Assembly: GCA_016793165.1 (NCBI GenBank)
Contig: JAEULA010000063.1
Span: forward strand, 1 to 64,000
DNA from: Alphaproteobacteria bacterium
GTDB taxonomy: Bacteria; Pseudomonadota; Alphaproteobacteria; CACIAM-22H2
Direction: 5' to 3'
DNA: 64,000 nt
Positions 41,411-50,930 of this stretch are shown one piece after another (the first letter of the stretch is position 1; each line of letters begins with the position of its first letter). The position numbers and the translations under genes were made by a program. The notes under the pieces were generated by a model. It made no database searches. It was not told the origin of the DNA and saw nothing but the letters and a program-made list of their open reading frames with translations.

Positions 41411-42706
41411 ATGCGGGATCCGATGACCGCCCCCAGCTCCGCCGAGATCCTCGATCGCCTCACCGGGCTCCACCCCAAGGTGATCGACATGAGCCTGGAT
41501 CGCGTGCGCGCGCTGCTCGCCGATCTCGGGGATCCGCAGGACAGGCTGCCGCCCGTGATCCATGTCGCCGGCACCAACGGCAAGGGTTCGACGGTCGCCT
41601 ATCTGCGCGCGATGGCCGAGGCCGGCGGCTTCAAGGTCCATGCCTATACGAGCCCGCATCTCGTGCGCTTCGCCGAGCGCATCCGCGTCGCCGGCGCGTT
41701 GATCGACGACGACGCGCTGATCGCGATCCTGCAGGAGGTCGAGCGCGTCAATGCCGGCCGGCCGATCACCTTCTTCGAGATCACGACGGTGGCCGCCTTC
41801 CTCGCCTTCGCGCGCGCGCCGGCCGACCTGACCCTGCTCGAGGTCGGAATGGGCGGGCGGCTCGACGCGACCAATGTCGTGCGCCACCCCTTGATCGATG
41901 CGATCGCGCCGATCTCCTTCGACCACATGGACTATCTCGGCGACACCATCGCCGCGATCGCCGGCGAGAAGGCCGGCATCATGAAGCCGGGCGTGCCCGT
42001 CGCGATCGGCCCGCAGCCCGCGGACGCCGCCGCGGTGTTCGACGCGCGCGCCGTGGCGCTGGGAAGCCCGCTCTTCCGCTTCGACAGGGAATGGCGGATC
42101 GCGCGCGACGGCGACGGCCTGCGCTACGAGGGCGTCCATCGCCGTGCCCTGCCCCTGCCCGCCCTCGCCGGGCCCCACCAGGCCCTGAACGCGGGGCTCG
42201 CGGTCGCCGTCGCCGAGATGCTGCCGGGTCGGCTGCGCCTCTCCGACGCCGAGATCGCGGCCGGGCTGCAACGCGCCGAATGGCCGGCCCGCCTGCAGCG
42301 CCTGGTGCGCGGCCCGCTGGTCGATGCCCTGCCGCCGGGCTGCGAGCTGTGGCTCGACGGCGGCCACAACGAGGATGGCGCGCGCGTCATCGCCGAGTGG
42401 GCGCGCGGCATGGCCGACGGCCGGCCGCTCGACATGATCGTGGCGCTGCGCTCGACCAAGCGGGCCGAGCCGTTCTTCGCGCGGCTCGCACCGGTCGTGC
42501 GGCGACTGGTGTGCGCCGGCAATCCCGCTGATTCCGTCGCCACGCCGCCCGCGCAGCTCGCCGCCGCGGCGCGCCGCGCCGGAATCGCCGAGGTGCACGC
42601 GGCCACCGACGTGACCGCCGCGACCGCCCTGCTGCCCGGTGCGACGCGCGTGCTCGTCTGCGGCTCGCTCTATCTCGCCGGCGCCGTGCTGGCCGAGAAT
42701 TCCTGA
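41411..42706 (+). CDS. folC: Bifunctional folylpolyglutamate / dihydrofolate synthase
   Basis: A 431-residue Mur-ligase-fold enzyme that adds glutamate to dihydropteroate and folates. ATP-binding is IHVAGTNGKGST (54-61). AYTSPHLVRFAERI, LLEVGMGGRLDATNVV, SFDHMDYLGDTIAAIAGEKAGI and LWLDGGHNEDGARV are typical. ATG at 41411 is used; ATG at 41423 (MTAPSS) is close by and possible. The 133 bases before it show no clear promoter. Confidence 0.94.
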   Translation: MRDPMTAPSSAEILDRLTGLHPKVIDMSLDRVRALLADLGDPQDRLPPVIHVAGTNGKGSTVAYLRAMAEAGGFKVHAYTSPHLVRFAERIRVAGALIDDDALIAILQEVERVNAGRPITFFEITTVAAFLAFARAPADLTLLEVGMGGRLDATNVVRHPLIDAIAPISFDHMDYLGDTIAAIAGEKAGIMKPGVPVAIGPQPADAAAVFDARAVALGSPLFRFDREWRIARDGDGLRYEGVHRRALPLPALAGPHQALNAGLAVAVAEMLPGRLRLSDAEIAAGLQRAEWPARLQRLVRGPLVDALPPGCELWLDGGHNEDGARVIAEWARGMADGRPLDMIVALRSTKRAEPFFARLAPVVRRLVCAGNPADSVATPPAQLAAAARRAGIAEVHAATDVTAATALLPGATRVLVCGSLYLAGAVLAENS

Positions 42707-42733
42707 CGACCGACTCCGGGGGGACCGACGACG

Positions 42734-43384
42734 ATGATCTACGACTTCGCGACGACCGCGCCGATGGACCGCTACAAGCTACTGGCCGGCTGCATCGTGC
42801 CGCGGCCCATCGCCCTGGTGAGCACGACCGACGGCAAGGGCGCGAACAACGCCGCGCCCTACAGCTTCTTCAACGTCATGAGCCACGAGCCGCCGATCGT
42901 GGTCCTCGGCATCGAGCAGCGTCGCGCCGACACGCCCAAGGACACGGTGGCGAACATCCGCATCACCAAGGACTTCGTGGTCAACCTCGTGGACATGAGG
43001 ATCGCCGAGGCGATGAACGTCTGCGCGATCGACTTCGACGCCGGCGTCGACGAGTTCAAGGAGGCCGGGCTCACCGCCGTCCCCTGCACCAAGATCAAGG
43101 CGCCGCGCATCGCCGAAGCGCCGGTCGCGCTGGAATGCGTGCTGATGGACGAGCTGCGCTACCGCCAGGGGCGCTCGATCGTCGTCGGCGAGGTCGTGGC
43201 CTTCCACGTGCGCGACGGCATCGTGAACGAGCGCTTCCACGTCGACACGCTGGCGCTCGACATGGTCGGCCGCCTCGCCGGGGGCGGCTACTGCCGCACC
43301 ACCGACCCCTTCACGATCCCCCGCCTCAGCCCGGCCGACTGGGCGGCGGGCAAGCGCGCCAAGATCTCGCCGTATCGCGGGTGA
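42734..43384 (+). CDS. Flavin reductase-like (FMN-binding split-barrel) protein
   Basis: A 216-residue protein of the flavin reductase domain family. The flavin-binding pattern is CIVPRPIALVSTTDGKGANNAAPYSFFNVMSHEPP and the later TKDFVVNLVDMRIAEAMN. Members bind FMN and reduce it with NAD(P)H, often feeding a monooxygenase, or act as redox enzymes of unknown substrate. No monooxygenase is adjacent. The ATG at 42734 follows a G-rich ribosome binding site. The stop overlaps the start of the next gene. Confidence 0.85.
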   Translation: MIYDFATTAPMDRYKLLAGCIVPRPIALVSTTDGKGANNAAPYSFFNVMSHEPPIVVLGIEQRRADTPKDTVANIRITKDFVVNLVDMRIAEAMNVCAIDFDAGVDEFKEAGLTAVPCTKIKAPRIAEAPVALECVLMDELRYRQGRSIVVGEVVAFHVRDGIVNERFHVDTLALDMVGRLAGGGYCRTTDPFTIPRLSPADWAAGKRAKISPYRG

Positions 43385-43947
43385 GCGGCCCGGCCGGGCA
43401 GCTCGCGGACCTGCAGGCGATCCTCCGCGCCGACGCCTGGTCGATGGCGCGGCTGCGTGCGGTGCGGGCGCTGGGGCTGCCGGACTGGGCGATCGGTGCG
43501 GGGTTCGTGCGCGGGTTGGTGTGGGACCGCCTGACCGGACGAGCAGGACGCACCGCGCTGCCGGACATCGACGTGCTGTATTTCGACCCGGCCGACCTGC
43601 GGGCGGAAGCCGAGGCGCGGCACGAGGCCGTCCTCGCCGCCGCGGACCCGGGGCCGCCCTGGTCGGTCAAGAACCAGGCGCGCATGCATCTGCGCAACGG
43701 CGACCCGCCCTACCGCTCGACCGCGCACGCGCTGACGTCCTGGCTGGAGACGCCGACTTGCGTGGCGGTCCGGCTGGAGCCGGACGACGCGCTGACCGTT
43801 CTCGCGCCCTACGGGCTCGACGACCTCTTCGCCCTGCGCGTCGCGCCGACACCGGCCGGGCAGCGCAAGCTCGGCCAGTATCGCGAGCGGCTCGCGCGCA
43901 AGGAATGGGCGCGGACTTGGCCGCTCGCCGAGATCCGCGACGCCTGA
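43381..43947 (+). CDS. NTP_transf_6 (DUF925/COG3575) nucleotidyltransferase family protein
   Basis: A 188-residue protein. WAIGAGFVRGLVWDRL is followed by the LPDIDVLYFD acidic pair expected to bind metal in a nucleotidyltransferase fold. WSVKNQARMHLRNGDPPYRSTAHAL and the TPTCVAVRL segment are the other family blocks. The biological substrate of this family is unknown. It starts with GTG overlapping the flavin reductase stop, so the pair is coupled. It ends shortly before a shared terminator. Confidence 0.82.
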   Translation: MSGPAGQLADLQAILRADAWSMARLRAVRALGLPDWAIGAGFVRGLVWDRLTGRAGRTALPDIDVLYFDPADLRAEAEARHEAVLAAADPGPPWSVKNQARMHLRNGDPPYRSTAHALTSWLETPTCVAVRLEPDDALTVLAPYGLDDLFALRVAPTPAGQRKLGQYRERLARKEWARTWPLAEIRDA

Positions 43948-43986
43948 CCCGGCTCGGGCGCTCGGCCACCCCGGGCCTAAAATGCC

Positions 43987-44020
43987 GAAGGCCCTGCCGG
44001 GTCTCCCCGGCAGGGCCTTC
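43987..44020. terminator. Strong hairpin between convergent genes
   Basis: A perfect 15-bp stem (43987-44001 with 44006-44020) with a 4-base loop separates the plus-strand nucleotidyltransferase gene and minus-strand trxA. The minus-strand copy is followed by a short T-containing stretch. Probably a bidirectional terminator. Confidence 0.85.
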
Positions 44021-44056
44021 ATTCCAAGCGATGATCGATTGCGTCTTCGCGGCGCG

Positions 44057-44380
44057 TCAGATGACCGAGTTGACCCACTCGTAGAGCTTGCTCTTGGGCA
44101 GGCTGCCGACTTTCGTGGCGGCGACCTGGCCGTCCTTGAACAGCATCAAAGTGGGGATGCCCTGGACGCGATATTTGTTCGGGGTCGCCGGGTTCTCGTC
44201 GATGTTGATCTTGGCGACCGTGACCTTGCCCTGGAGGTCCTTCGCAAGATCCTCCAACGCAGGAGCGATCTGCTTGCAGGGCCCGCACCACTCCGCCCAG
44301 AAATCGACGAGGACCGGCTTGCCGGCCTTCAGCACGTCGGTCTCGAAGGACGTGTCGGTGATCTTCACAGTCGTGCTCAT
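44057..44380 (-). CDS. trxA: Thioredoxin
   Basis: A 107-residue cytoplasmic disulfide reductase. The redox site is WAEWCGPCKQ (C32, C35), with the cis-Pro in GIPTLMLF. The ATG at 44378-44380 is taken because AAGGAGG stands just upstream; the open frame upstream is non-coding. It is the last gene of the minus-strand addA/addB side and has its own promoter, so it need not depend on addA transcription. Confidence 0.97.
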   Translation of the reverse strand: MSTTVKITDTSFETDVLKAGKPVLVDFWAEWCGPCKQIAPALEDLAKDLQGKVTVAKINIDENPATPNKYRVQGIPTLMLFKDGQVAATKVGSLPKSKLYEWVNSVI

Positions 44381-44485
44381 GTCGTTTCGCCTCCTTGAGG
44401 GGGCCGGGAGATCGAGGTGAGTGTAGCGCAAGGCCGCGAGGGGCGACCGATTGGTTGAGGTTCGTTCGGGGAACGACGAGGGGTC

Positions 44486-44515
44486 AATCTAGGAAGTGGG
44501 TTCGAGCCGGGTCAA
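44486..44515 (-). promoter_or_regulatory. Likely trxA promoter
   Basis: Minus-strand TTGACC (44510-44515) and TAGATT (44486-44491) have an 18-base spacer. The transcript would start near 44479 and carry a leader of about 100 bases that includes a TCGTTC/GAACGA inverted repeat (44462-44476). Confidence 0.5.
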
Positions 44516-44524
44516 GGCACCGAT

Positions 44525-44548
44525 CTGAAACGCAATCAATCGTTTCAG
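44525..44548 (-). terminator. Hairpin just after addA
   Basis: CTGAAACG (44525-44532) and CGTTTCAG (44541-44548) form a perfect 8-bp stem around an 8-base loop. It begins 1 base beyond the addA stop. No U-tract follows, so it may slow, stop or stabilise the addBA mRNA. It lies upstream of the trxA promoter. Confidence 0.5.
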
Positions 44549-44549
44549 T

Positions 44550-47500
44550 TCATGTAGTTAGGTGCTCTTTCAAAGCCCGGTCCAGGGCCGCCGCGGGAAG
44601 CTCCATCAGCCGTGGTGACGTCGTCCACAGCACGAGAGCCCGTACGTTGCGATCGGGATAGATGCGCTGGACGAGCGCCCGGTAGAGGGCGAGTTGGATG
44701 ACGAACGCGGGCGGCACGTCATCGACGGTATCCGGGGGTGACCGACTCGACTTGTAGTCGAGGATAAGGATTTCGGTCGGGCGGACCACCAGGCGATCGA
44801 TCTGACCGACGACGGTCTGGTCGCCCACGAGCCCCGCGATCGGGACCTCGGCGCGGCTCCCCGCATCGAACAGGTCGGGCACGGCGGCGAGTACCGCGAG
44901 CGTCTCGTCGACGAGGGCGGCGCGCTGCCCGGGCGCCGCATCGCGCAGGGCGCGCTCGACCATCGCCCCTGCCGCCGCCGCACGGGCGGCAGGTGCAACC
45001 GCGGGCAGCATCTCGAGCAGGCGGTGGAGGACGCGGCCGCGGCGCGCCGCCAGGACCGCGGCACCGCCCAGCGGATCGCCGCCGGCCGCAGCGACCGGCA
45101 GTGCCGACGGGGCCAGCGGTCGCGGCGGCCGCGGCTCGGCAGTCGCCGGGGCTTGCGCCCAGTCCGGCAGATCCATCGGCCGAATCGGCGCCGGCGGCCG
45201 GGCCTGGCCGCGCGACGGCGGCGCACCGGACTCCAGGCGCAACGCCGGCGGCTCGTCCGGCCACAAGGCCACCTCGACCACGCGCGGATCCGCTCGCAGC
45301 GTCCGTTCGACCATGGCGTGCCAGCACTCCGGCGAGGCCTCGCGCTGGCCGCGCCAGCCGCAGACATACAGGCGATCCTTCGCGCGTGTCGTCGCGACGT
45401 AGAGCAGACGGCGATACTCGGCGAGCCTCGCGGCGGCGACTTCGGCGCGCGCGCCCCGGCTCAGCGCCGCCTCGTTCGACTTGCGCGCGGGCCAGAGCAG
45501 GAGCGGGCTGCCCGACGCCTCGGGCCAGAACAGCGCCGGATCCTGGCGATGGTCCGGCGCGCTCGCGGTGTCAGGGAGGAAGACGATCGGCGCCTCCAGC
45601 CCCTTCGCGGCGTGCACGGTCATCACGCGGACCTCGTCGCGCGCCTGCTCCATGTCGCGCTTGATCTCGGCGCCACCGCGTTCGAGGCGATGGAGGAACC
45701 CCTCGAGCGAGGGCACGTGGTCGCGCTCCGAGCCGAGCGCCAGCGACAGGAACTCGTCGAGCGGGTCGGCCGCCTCGTGCCCGAGGCGCGCGAGGAACTT
45801 CGCGCGGCCGCCGTCGGCGCCGAGCAGCCGGGCATAGAACTCGAACGGCGGCATGCGGTCCGCGCGGCCCAGCAGCTCGCCGAGATGCGCCGCCGCCGCC
45901 TGCCATGCGGGCCGCTCCGCGGCGCGCGCGCGCAGCGCGGACCACAGCGTGCCGTCGCGGCCGTGGCACAGCGCGAAGAGGTCGTCGTCGTCGAGGCCGA
46001 AGAGCGGGCTCTTGAGCACGCAGGCGAGCGAGTGATCGTCCTCCGGCAGCAGGGCGAAATGGCCGAGCGCGACGAGATCGAGGACGGCGATGTGCTCCGC
46101 GAGCACCAGGCGGTCGGCGCCCGCCACCGGGACGTGCCGCTCCTTCAGCGCGCGCACCATCTCGACGAAGAACGCGTTGCGGCGGCGCACGAGGATCATC
46201 ACGTCGCCGGCCCGGATCGACGCCTCGCCCTCCGCCAGGCATTCGCCGGAATCGAGCCAGCCGGCGATGGTGTCGGCGATTCGCCGCGCCAGCCCGGCCG
46301 GCGGCGAGGTCGTCGACTGGTAGTCGAGCGGTGCGTCCCAGGCCTTCTCCTCGGGACGGTCGGGCGGGACGATCAGCGGCCAGAGCTCGACGCGGCCGGG
46401 CGCCCGCTCGCGCACGGCGACATGGCTGGTCGCCGCCGCCGCGACGCCGTCGCGGGCGCGCGGATCGGCGAACAGCGCGTCGACGGCGCCCAGCACGGTG
46501 GGCGCCGAGCGGAAGGAGAACGGCAGGTCGACGACGTCGAAGCGGCGCGAGCCGTTCTCCGCGACGGCGGCGAAGATCGTGCGCATCGCCTGAAAGGCCT
46601 GCGGATCCGCGCCCTGGAAGCTGAAGATCGACTGCTTCTCGTCGCCGACCGCGAACAGGGTGCGCGGTGCCGCGCCGCGCGTGCCTTCGCCGGCGAAGAA
46701 CTCCTCGGCGAGGATCTCGATCAGCTGCCACTGCTCGGCGCTGGTGTCCTGCGCCTCGTCGACGAGGATGTGGTCGATGCCGCCGTCGAGCTTGTAGCGC
46801 ACCCAGGCCTGGTCCACGCCCTGCAGCAGGTCGAGGCTGCGCAGGATCAGGTCGTCGTAGTCGAGCACCGCGCGGCCGCGCTTGGCCTCGGCATAGAGAT
46901 CCATCAGCCGGGCGCCGAGCCGGATCATCGCCGCCGAGACGGCCGCGAGGCCGACCGCGCGCCGACGCTCGACATGCGCGAGGCAGCGCGTCGCCTCCGC
47001 GCGCATCGCCTCCAGCACGCCCGGATCGCGCTTCGTCGCCTTGCTCGAGGCGAGGCCGCTGTCCGCGCGCGGCTCGTCCTTCTGGGTCAGGAAGATCGAC
47101 AGCCACTCGCCCGTATGCTCGTCGAGATCGCGGTCGGCGAGGCACGAGGCGATCATTGTCGCGTTCAGCGCGTCGGTCTTGCCGCCGCCTTCCAGTACCG
47201 CCGCCGCGTGGCGCATCGCCTCGCGCGGCAGTGCCGCGACGAAGGCCGCGTCGATGCTCGCGACCGTGTCGCCGGGTCCGACGCCCAGCTCGGCGCGAAG
47301 CGCGTCGATCACGCGCTCCGGATCGCCGCCGTGCCGTGCGAGCAGGCGGCGCACGCGTCGTCGCTCGCCGACCAGCGCATCCAGCGATTCCTCGAGGCGC
47401 TGCGCATCGACCTGCCCGACCACCGCCTGCAGCGATGCGGCGACGACCGGATCCGCCTCGGCCGAGGCGAGCAGGCGCGCGCGCGCCTCCTCGAGCAGGG

Positions 47501-47984
47501 CCGCGGTGGCGAGTTCATCGGCCACCGTGAACTGCACGCCGAGCCCCGCCTCAAGCGGGAAGCGGTTGAGCAGGGATTCGCAGAAGGAATGGATCGTCTG
47601 GACACGCAGGCCGCCCGGCGCGTCGAGGGTCGCGGCGAAGAGCTCGCGCGCCCGCGCGCGCACCGCCGGGCTCGCGCCGAGCCGCGCGTCCGCGATGTCC
47701 GCGAGCTCGTGCTGGAGCGTCGCCTCGTCGACCGCCGCCCAGCGGCCGAGGCGCTGGGCAAGTCGGGCGCGCATCTCCGCCGCGGCAGCCTTGGTGAAGG
47801 TCAGGCAGAGGATCGCATGCGGCCGCGCACCGTCGAGCAGCAGCCGGGTCACGCGGTCGACCAGCACGCGCGTCTTGCCCGCGCCGGCATTGGCCGAAAC
47901 CCAGACGGAGCGCGTCGGATCGGCGGCGCGGCGCTGCTCGATCTTGGCGCGCTCGAAGGCGTCGCTCGGCGGCGCTGCGCTCAT
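44550..47984 (-). CDS. addA: AddA helicase-nuclease subunit
   Basis: A 1144-residue UvrD-like helicase for double-strand break repair. Walker A is SANAGAGKTRVL (K37). Motif Ia is LTFTKAAAAEM, motif II is VDEAQDTS, and GDEKQSIFSFQGADP and YVATTRAKDRLYVCG are later helicase motifs. The C-terminal nuclease carries VVGQIDRLV and LILDYKSS. With AddB it resects ends for RecA, replacing RecBCD in alphaproteobacteria. The ATG at 47982-47984 overlaps the addB stop; longer frames upstream run inside addB. Confidence 0.95.
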   Translation of the reverse strand: MSAAPPSDAFERAKIEQRRAADPTRSVWVSANAGAGKTRVLVDRVTRLLLDGARPHAILCLTFTKAAAAEMRARLAQRLGRWAAVDEATLQHELADIADARLGASPAVRARARELFAATLDAPGGLRVQTIHSFCESLLNRFPLEAGLGVQFTVADELATAALLEEARARLLASAEADPVVAASLQAVVGQVDAQRLEESLDALVGERRRVRRLLARHGGDPERVIDALRAELGVGPGDTVASIDAAFVAALPREAMRHAAAVLEGGGKTDALNATMIASCLADRDLDEHTGEWLSIFLTQKDEPRADSGLASSKATKRDPGVLEAMRAEATRCLAHVERRRAVGLAAVSAAMIRLGARLMDLYAEAKRGRAVLDYDDLILRSLDLLQGVDQAWVRYKLDGGIDHILVDEAQDTSAEQWQLIEILAEEFFAGEGTRGAAPRTLFAVGDEKQSIFSFQGADPQAFQAMRTIFAAVAENGSRRFDVVDLPFSFRSAPTVLGAVDALFADPRARDGVAAAATSHVAVRERAPGRVELWPLIVPPDRPEEKAWDAPLDYQSTTSPPAGLARRIADTIAGWLDSGECLAEGEASIRAGDVMILVRRRNAFFVEMVRALKERHVPVAGADRLVLAEHIAVLDLVALGHFALLPEDDHSLACVLKSPLFGLDDDDLFALCHGRDGTLWSALRARAAERPAWQAAAAHLGELLGRADRMPPFEFYARLLGADGGRAKFLARLGHEAADPLDEFLSLALGSERDHVPSLEGFLHRLERGGAEIKRDMEQARDEVRVMTVHAAKGLEAPIVFLPDTASAPDHRQDPALFWPEASGSPLLLWPARKSNEAALSRGARAEVAAARLAEYRRLLYVATTRAKDRLYVCGWRGQREASPECWHAMVERTLRADPRVVEVALWPDEPPALRLESGAPPSRGQARPPAPIRPMDLPDWAQAPATAEPRPPRPLAPSALPVAAAGGDPLGGAAVLAARRGRVLHRLLEMLPAVAPAARAAAAGAMVERALRDAAPGQRAALVDETLAVLAAVPDLFDAGSRAEVPIAGLVGDQTVVGQIDRLVVRPTEILILDYKSSRSPPDTVDDVPPAFVIQLALYRALVQRIYPDRNVRALVLWTTSPRLMELPAAALDRALKEHLTT

Positions 47985-50926
47985 CCCTCGTCTCCCCCCG
48001 CCGACCATTCGGCGATGCGCGCGAGATGGTCGTAGCGCCCGCGCTCGTGGAGGAACTGGACGCGCGGCCGCGACAGATACGCCGTCGCGGGATCGGCGTA
48101 GCGGCGGATCAGCCGCTCCAGGCCGTCGCGCGCCTCGGCCGCCAGCGTCGGCGGATCGAGGATCGCCTTGTCGCGCTTCGGCAGCACGAGCTCCTCGCGG
48201 CCCGGCGGCTCGCCTCCCGTCAGCTGGACATGCATCAGCTGCGCGACGTCTCCGGCCGGGATGCCCGCGAAGCCGCCGGCCATCGCGATCGCCGCCTCCA
48301 GCGGCAGCTGGGGCGCGAAGCCGACCGCGATCTCCGGACCGGTCGGAACGGTGCCGGTCTTGTAGTCGATCACGGCCAGCCGGCCGGCCGCGTCGCGATC
48401 GATGCGATCGGCGCGCGCTTCCAGGCGGAATCCGCCGGCGACCGCCAGGTCGAGCGCGCCCTTGATCTCGATTCCCGCCGGCCGGAAGCCGCCGGCGCGC
48501 CGCACCGACTCCCATCGCACGAACCATTGCGCGAGCCGCTCGAAGCGCGGCCACCACACGGCACGCACGACAGGCCGGTCGAGGAGGTCGCCGAAGGCCG
48601 CACGCCCGTGCGCCAGCAGCCGCTCGAGCGCGTCGGCCGGCCAGGTCTCGCCGAGTTCGGCGAGACAGCCGCCGAGCGCCGCATGCACGATCGTGCCGCG
48701 CTCCGCCGCGCCGGCGGGCTGGTCGAGCGGGTCGAGCGGATCGAGCCCGAGGATGCGGCGCGCGAAGACCGAATAGGGGTCGCGCACCAGCATCTCGATG
48801 GCGGTCACGGGAAGTCGCCGAGGCCGCGCGGCGACCGGCGGGCGCGGCACGGGCTTGCCGATTCGCCGCGGCGAGTCGGGCCGGTCGATCGCGGCTGCCC
48901 AGTCGAGGCGCCGCGTGTCGATGCACTCGGCCCAGGCGGGATGCTTGGCAAGGAACGCATCGAGCCGCTGCAGCCAGCGCGACGGCGTCGCCGGCACGCC
49001 TTCGGCCTTGCGGCTGAAGCTCAACACCACGTCCGAGTGCGCGGCAGCCTGGACGAAGTCGTGCGCCGAGAGGCCGACCCGACGCTCGGCCGGCGGCAGG
49101 CCGAGCGCCGCGCGCATCGGCCGCGACAGCCAGGGATCGTCGCCGATCTCCGGCGGCCAGCTGCCCTCATGCAGGCCGCCGAGCACGACGATGTCGGCCG
49201 ATTGCAGGCGCGCCTCGAGAGGGCCCCAGATCGCGAGGCGCGGATGTGCGGGCATGCGCGGCCGCACGACGACATCGTCGAGCAGCGCCTCGAGGAGTCC
49301 GGGCCAGTGTCGGCCGGCGATCGGCGCCAGCGCGCCGAGCGCCTCGCCGAGATCCAGCAGCGCCTCGCGCATGGCCTCGCCGGCGTCGCCACTCCACAGC
49401 GCGCCCGGCGCGCCGGTCTCGTCCGCGGCCAGGAACTCCATCAGCGCGATGTGGCGCGCGAGCAGCTCGCCGGGATCGATGGCGGCGCCGGCGAGCGCAT
49501 CGCTCAGCGGCGCGAGCGCCGCGGCGAGGCGCTCGACGAAGGCCACTGTCTCCTCCTCGCGGCCATGGCGCGCCGCCTGGAGCAGACCGGCGATCCCGGG
49601 CGCCGGGCGCAGCCCGCGAAGCGCCGTCAGCTCGAGCCGCCGCGCGTGCCTCAGGAAGCTCGCGCGCGCCATGCCCGCGGCGGCGAGCGGATGCTTGAGC
49701 GCGCTCAGCAGCGCGACCGGCGCGCTCGGATCCGCGGCCCAGGCCGCGCAGGCGCGCAGGAACGAGCCCGGCTGCGTGCGCAGCAGCGGCGTGCCGCCGG
49801 AGTCGTCGACGACGAGCCCCCAGCGCGCGAGCTGCGTCGTCACGCGCCGCGCGAGCTGGCGATCGGGCGTCACCAGCGCCGCGGTCCGCGCCGGCGTCTC
49901 GATCGCTTCGCGCAGGACCAGCGCGATCGCCAGCGCCTCGTCCTGCTGCGCGGGCGCCTCGATCCGCGCGAGCCCGGCAAAGGCCGCGGCAGGCGGCGAC
50001 GGCAGGCGGCTCCAGGCGGAGGTCGTCTTCGCCGGGCGCAGTGCCTCGCCGAGCATCCGCACGCGCGGATGCGCCGACGGCGAGCCGGGCCAGGGCCGCA
50101 CGTCGCGCCGCGCGACGCCGAGCCTCGCGAGCAACCGCGCCAGGCCGTGCTGGGGGTGGGCGGCGTCCTCGGCCGCGGCGACCCAGCTCTCGTCGTCGAG
50201 TTCATGGTCGAGGCCGGGCAGCACCACCGCCCCGCGCGGCAGCCCGGCGACGACCTCGATCAGCGCGGCGGTCGCGGGAATGCTGCCGGTCGAGCCCGCG
50301 GCGACGACGCGCGTCGCCGGCGGCGACTTGCGCCACGCGGCGGCGCGCGCGTGCAGGCGCTGCACGCGCAGCTGCGCGGGATCGGCGAGGCCGCGGGCGG
50401 CCAGATAATCGGGCCATTGCGACTGGATCACCGCGAGGACGTCGAGCGAGCGCTGCCAGTGGCCGGCGAGGTCGTCGGCGACCAGCGTCGCCAGCCGCGC
50501 AAGATCGACCTCCTCCAGCGCCGCGGAGTCGAGCAGCCCGGCGAGAGACGCCGCCAGGCGGCAGGCGAGCGCCGCATTGCCGCCGAGTTCCGGCCGATCG
50601 CGCAGCATCTGCGTCAGCACGACGAGGCGCTCGCGCGTACCGATGACCGGCATCGGCGGCGACTCGTCTCCCGCCGCCAGCGCCTGCAACAGCAGCTCGT
50701 CGTCGTCGACGTCGCCGAGCGCCTCCATGCGCGGCAGCAGCAGCGGCGCGCCGCCGGTCTGGCGCAGGAAGGCCTCGCGCAGCGCGCGCACGGCGCGGCG
50801 CGTCGGCAGCAGCACGATGGAGTCGGCGAGGTCCTCGGGCGCGCCGCGGGCGTCGTGCAGCAGGCCGCGGGCGAGAAGGTCGACGAAGGGCGCGCCGGCG
50901 GCGATCGAGAAGAGCGCGCGCGTCAC
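47981..50926 (-). CDS. addB: AddB helicase-like/nuclease subunit
   Basis: A 981-residue partner of AddA. The N-terminal ATPase-like part begins IVLLPTRRAVRALREAFL and lacks a standard Walker A, as in alphaproteobacterial AddB. VVAAGSTGSIPATAALI and VLGGLHEGSWPPEIGDDPWLSRPMR are characteristic. The C-terminal nuclease has RADRIDRDAAGRLAVIDYKTGT with the catalytic Asp-(x)-Lys. GTG at 50924-50926 is the start, 4 bases after the preceding gene's stop. Overlaps addA as ATGA. Confidence 0.93.
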   Translation of the reverse strand: MTRALFSIAAGAPFVDLLARGLLHDARGAPEDLADSIVLLPTRRAVRALREAFLRQTGGAPLLLPRMEALGDVDDDELLLQALAAGDESPPMPVIGTRERLVVLTQMLRDRPELGGNAALACRLAASLAGLLDSAALEEVDLARLATLVADDLAGHWQRSLDVLAVIQSQWPDYLAARGLADPAQLRVQRLHARAAAWRKSPPATRVVAAGSTGSIPATAALIEVVAGLPRGAVVLPGLDHELDDESWVAAAEDAAHPQHGLARLLARLGVARRDVRPWPGSPSAHPRVRMLGEALRPAKTTSAWSRLPSPPAAAFAGLARIEAPAQQDEALAIALVLREAIETPARTAALVTPDRQLARRVTTQLARWGLVVDDSGGTPLLRTQPGSFLRACAAWAADPSAPVALLSALKHPLAAAGMARASFLRHARRLELTALRGLRPAPGIAGLLQAARHGREEETVAFVERLAAALAPLSDALAGAAIDPGELLARHIALMEFLAADETGAPGALWSGDAGEAMREALLDLGEALGALAPIAGRHWPGLLEALLDDVVVRPRMPAHPRLAIWGPLEARLQSADIVVLGGLHEGSWPPEIGDDPWLSRPMRAALGLPPAERRVGLSAHDFVQAAAHSDVVLSFSRKAEGVPATPSRWLQRLDAFLAKHPAWAECIDTRRLDWAAAIDRPDSPRRIGKPVPRPPVAARPRRLPVTAIEMLVRDPYSVFARRILGLDPLDPLDQPAGAAERGTIVHAALGGCLAELGETWPADALERLLAHGRAAFGDLLDRPVVRAVWWPRFERLAQWFVRWESVRRAGGFRPAGIEIKGALDLAVAGGFRLEARADRIDRDAAGRLAVIDYKTGTVPTGPEIAVGFAPQLPLEAAIAMAGGFAGIPAGDVAQLMHVQLTGGEPPGREELVLPKRDKAILDPPTLAAEARDGLERLIRRYADPATAYLSRPRVQFLHERGRYDHLARIAEWSAGGDEG

Positions 50927-50930
50927 GCCG

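Noticed and set aside
44462..44476. LexA box near addBA and trxA (GTTC/GAAC)
   Set aside because: The repeat is inverted with a 3-base gap (TCGTTC-GGG-GAACGA); the alphaproteobacterial box is a direct repeat GTTC-N7-GTTC.
44550..48926. AddA starting far upstream at 48926
   Set aside because: The first 314 codons lie inside addB in another frame and are Arg-rich nonsense; homology begins at the ATG at 47984.
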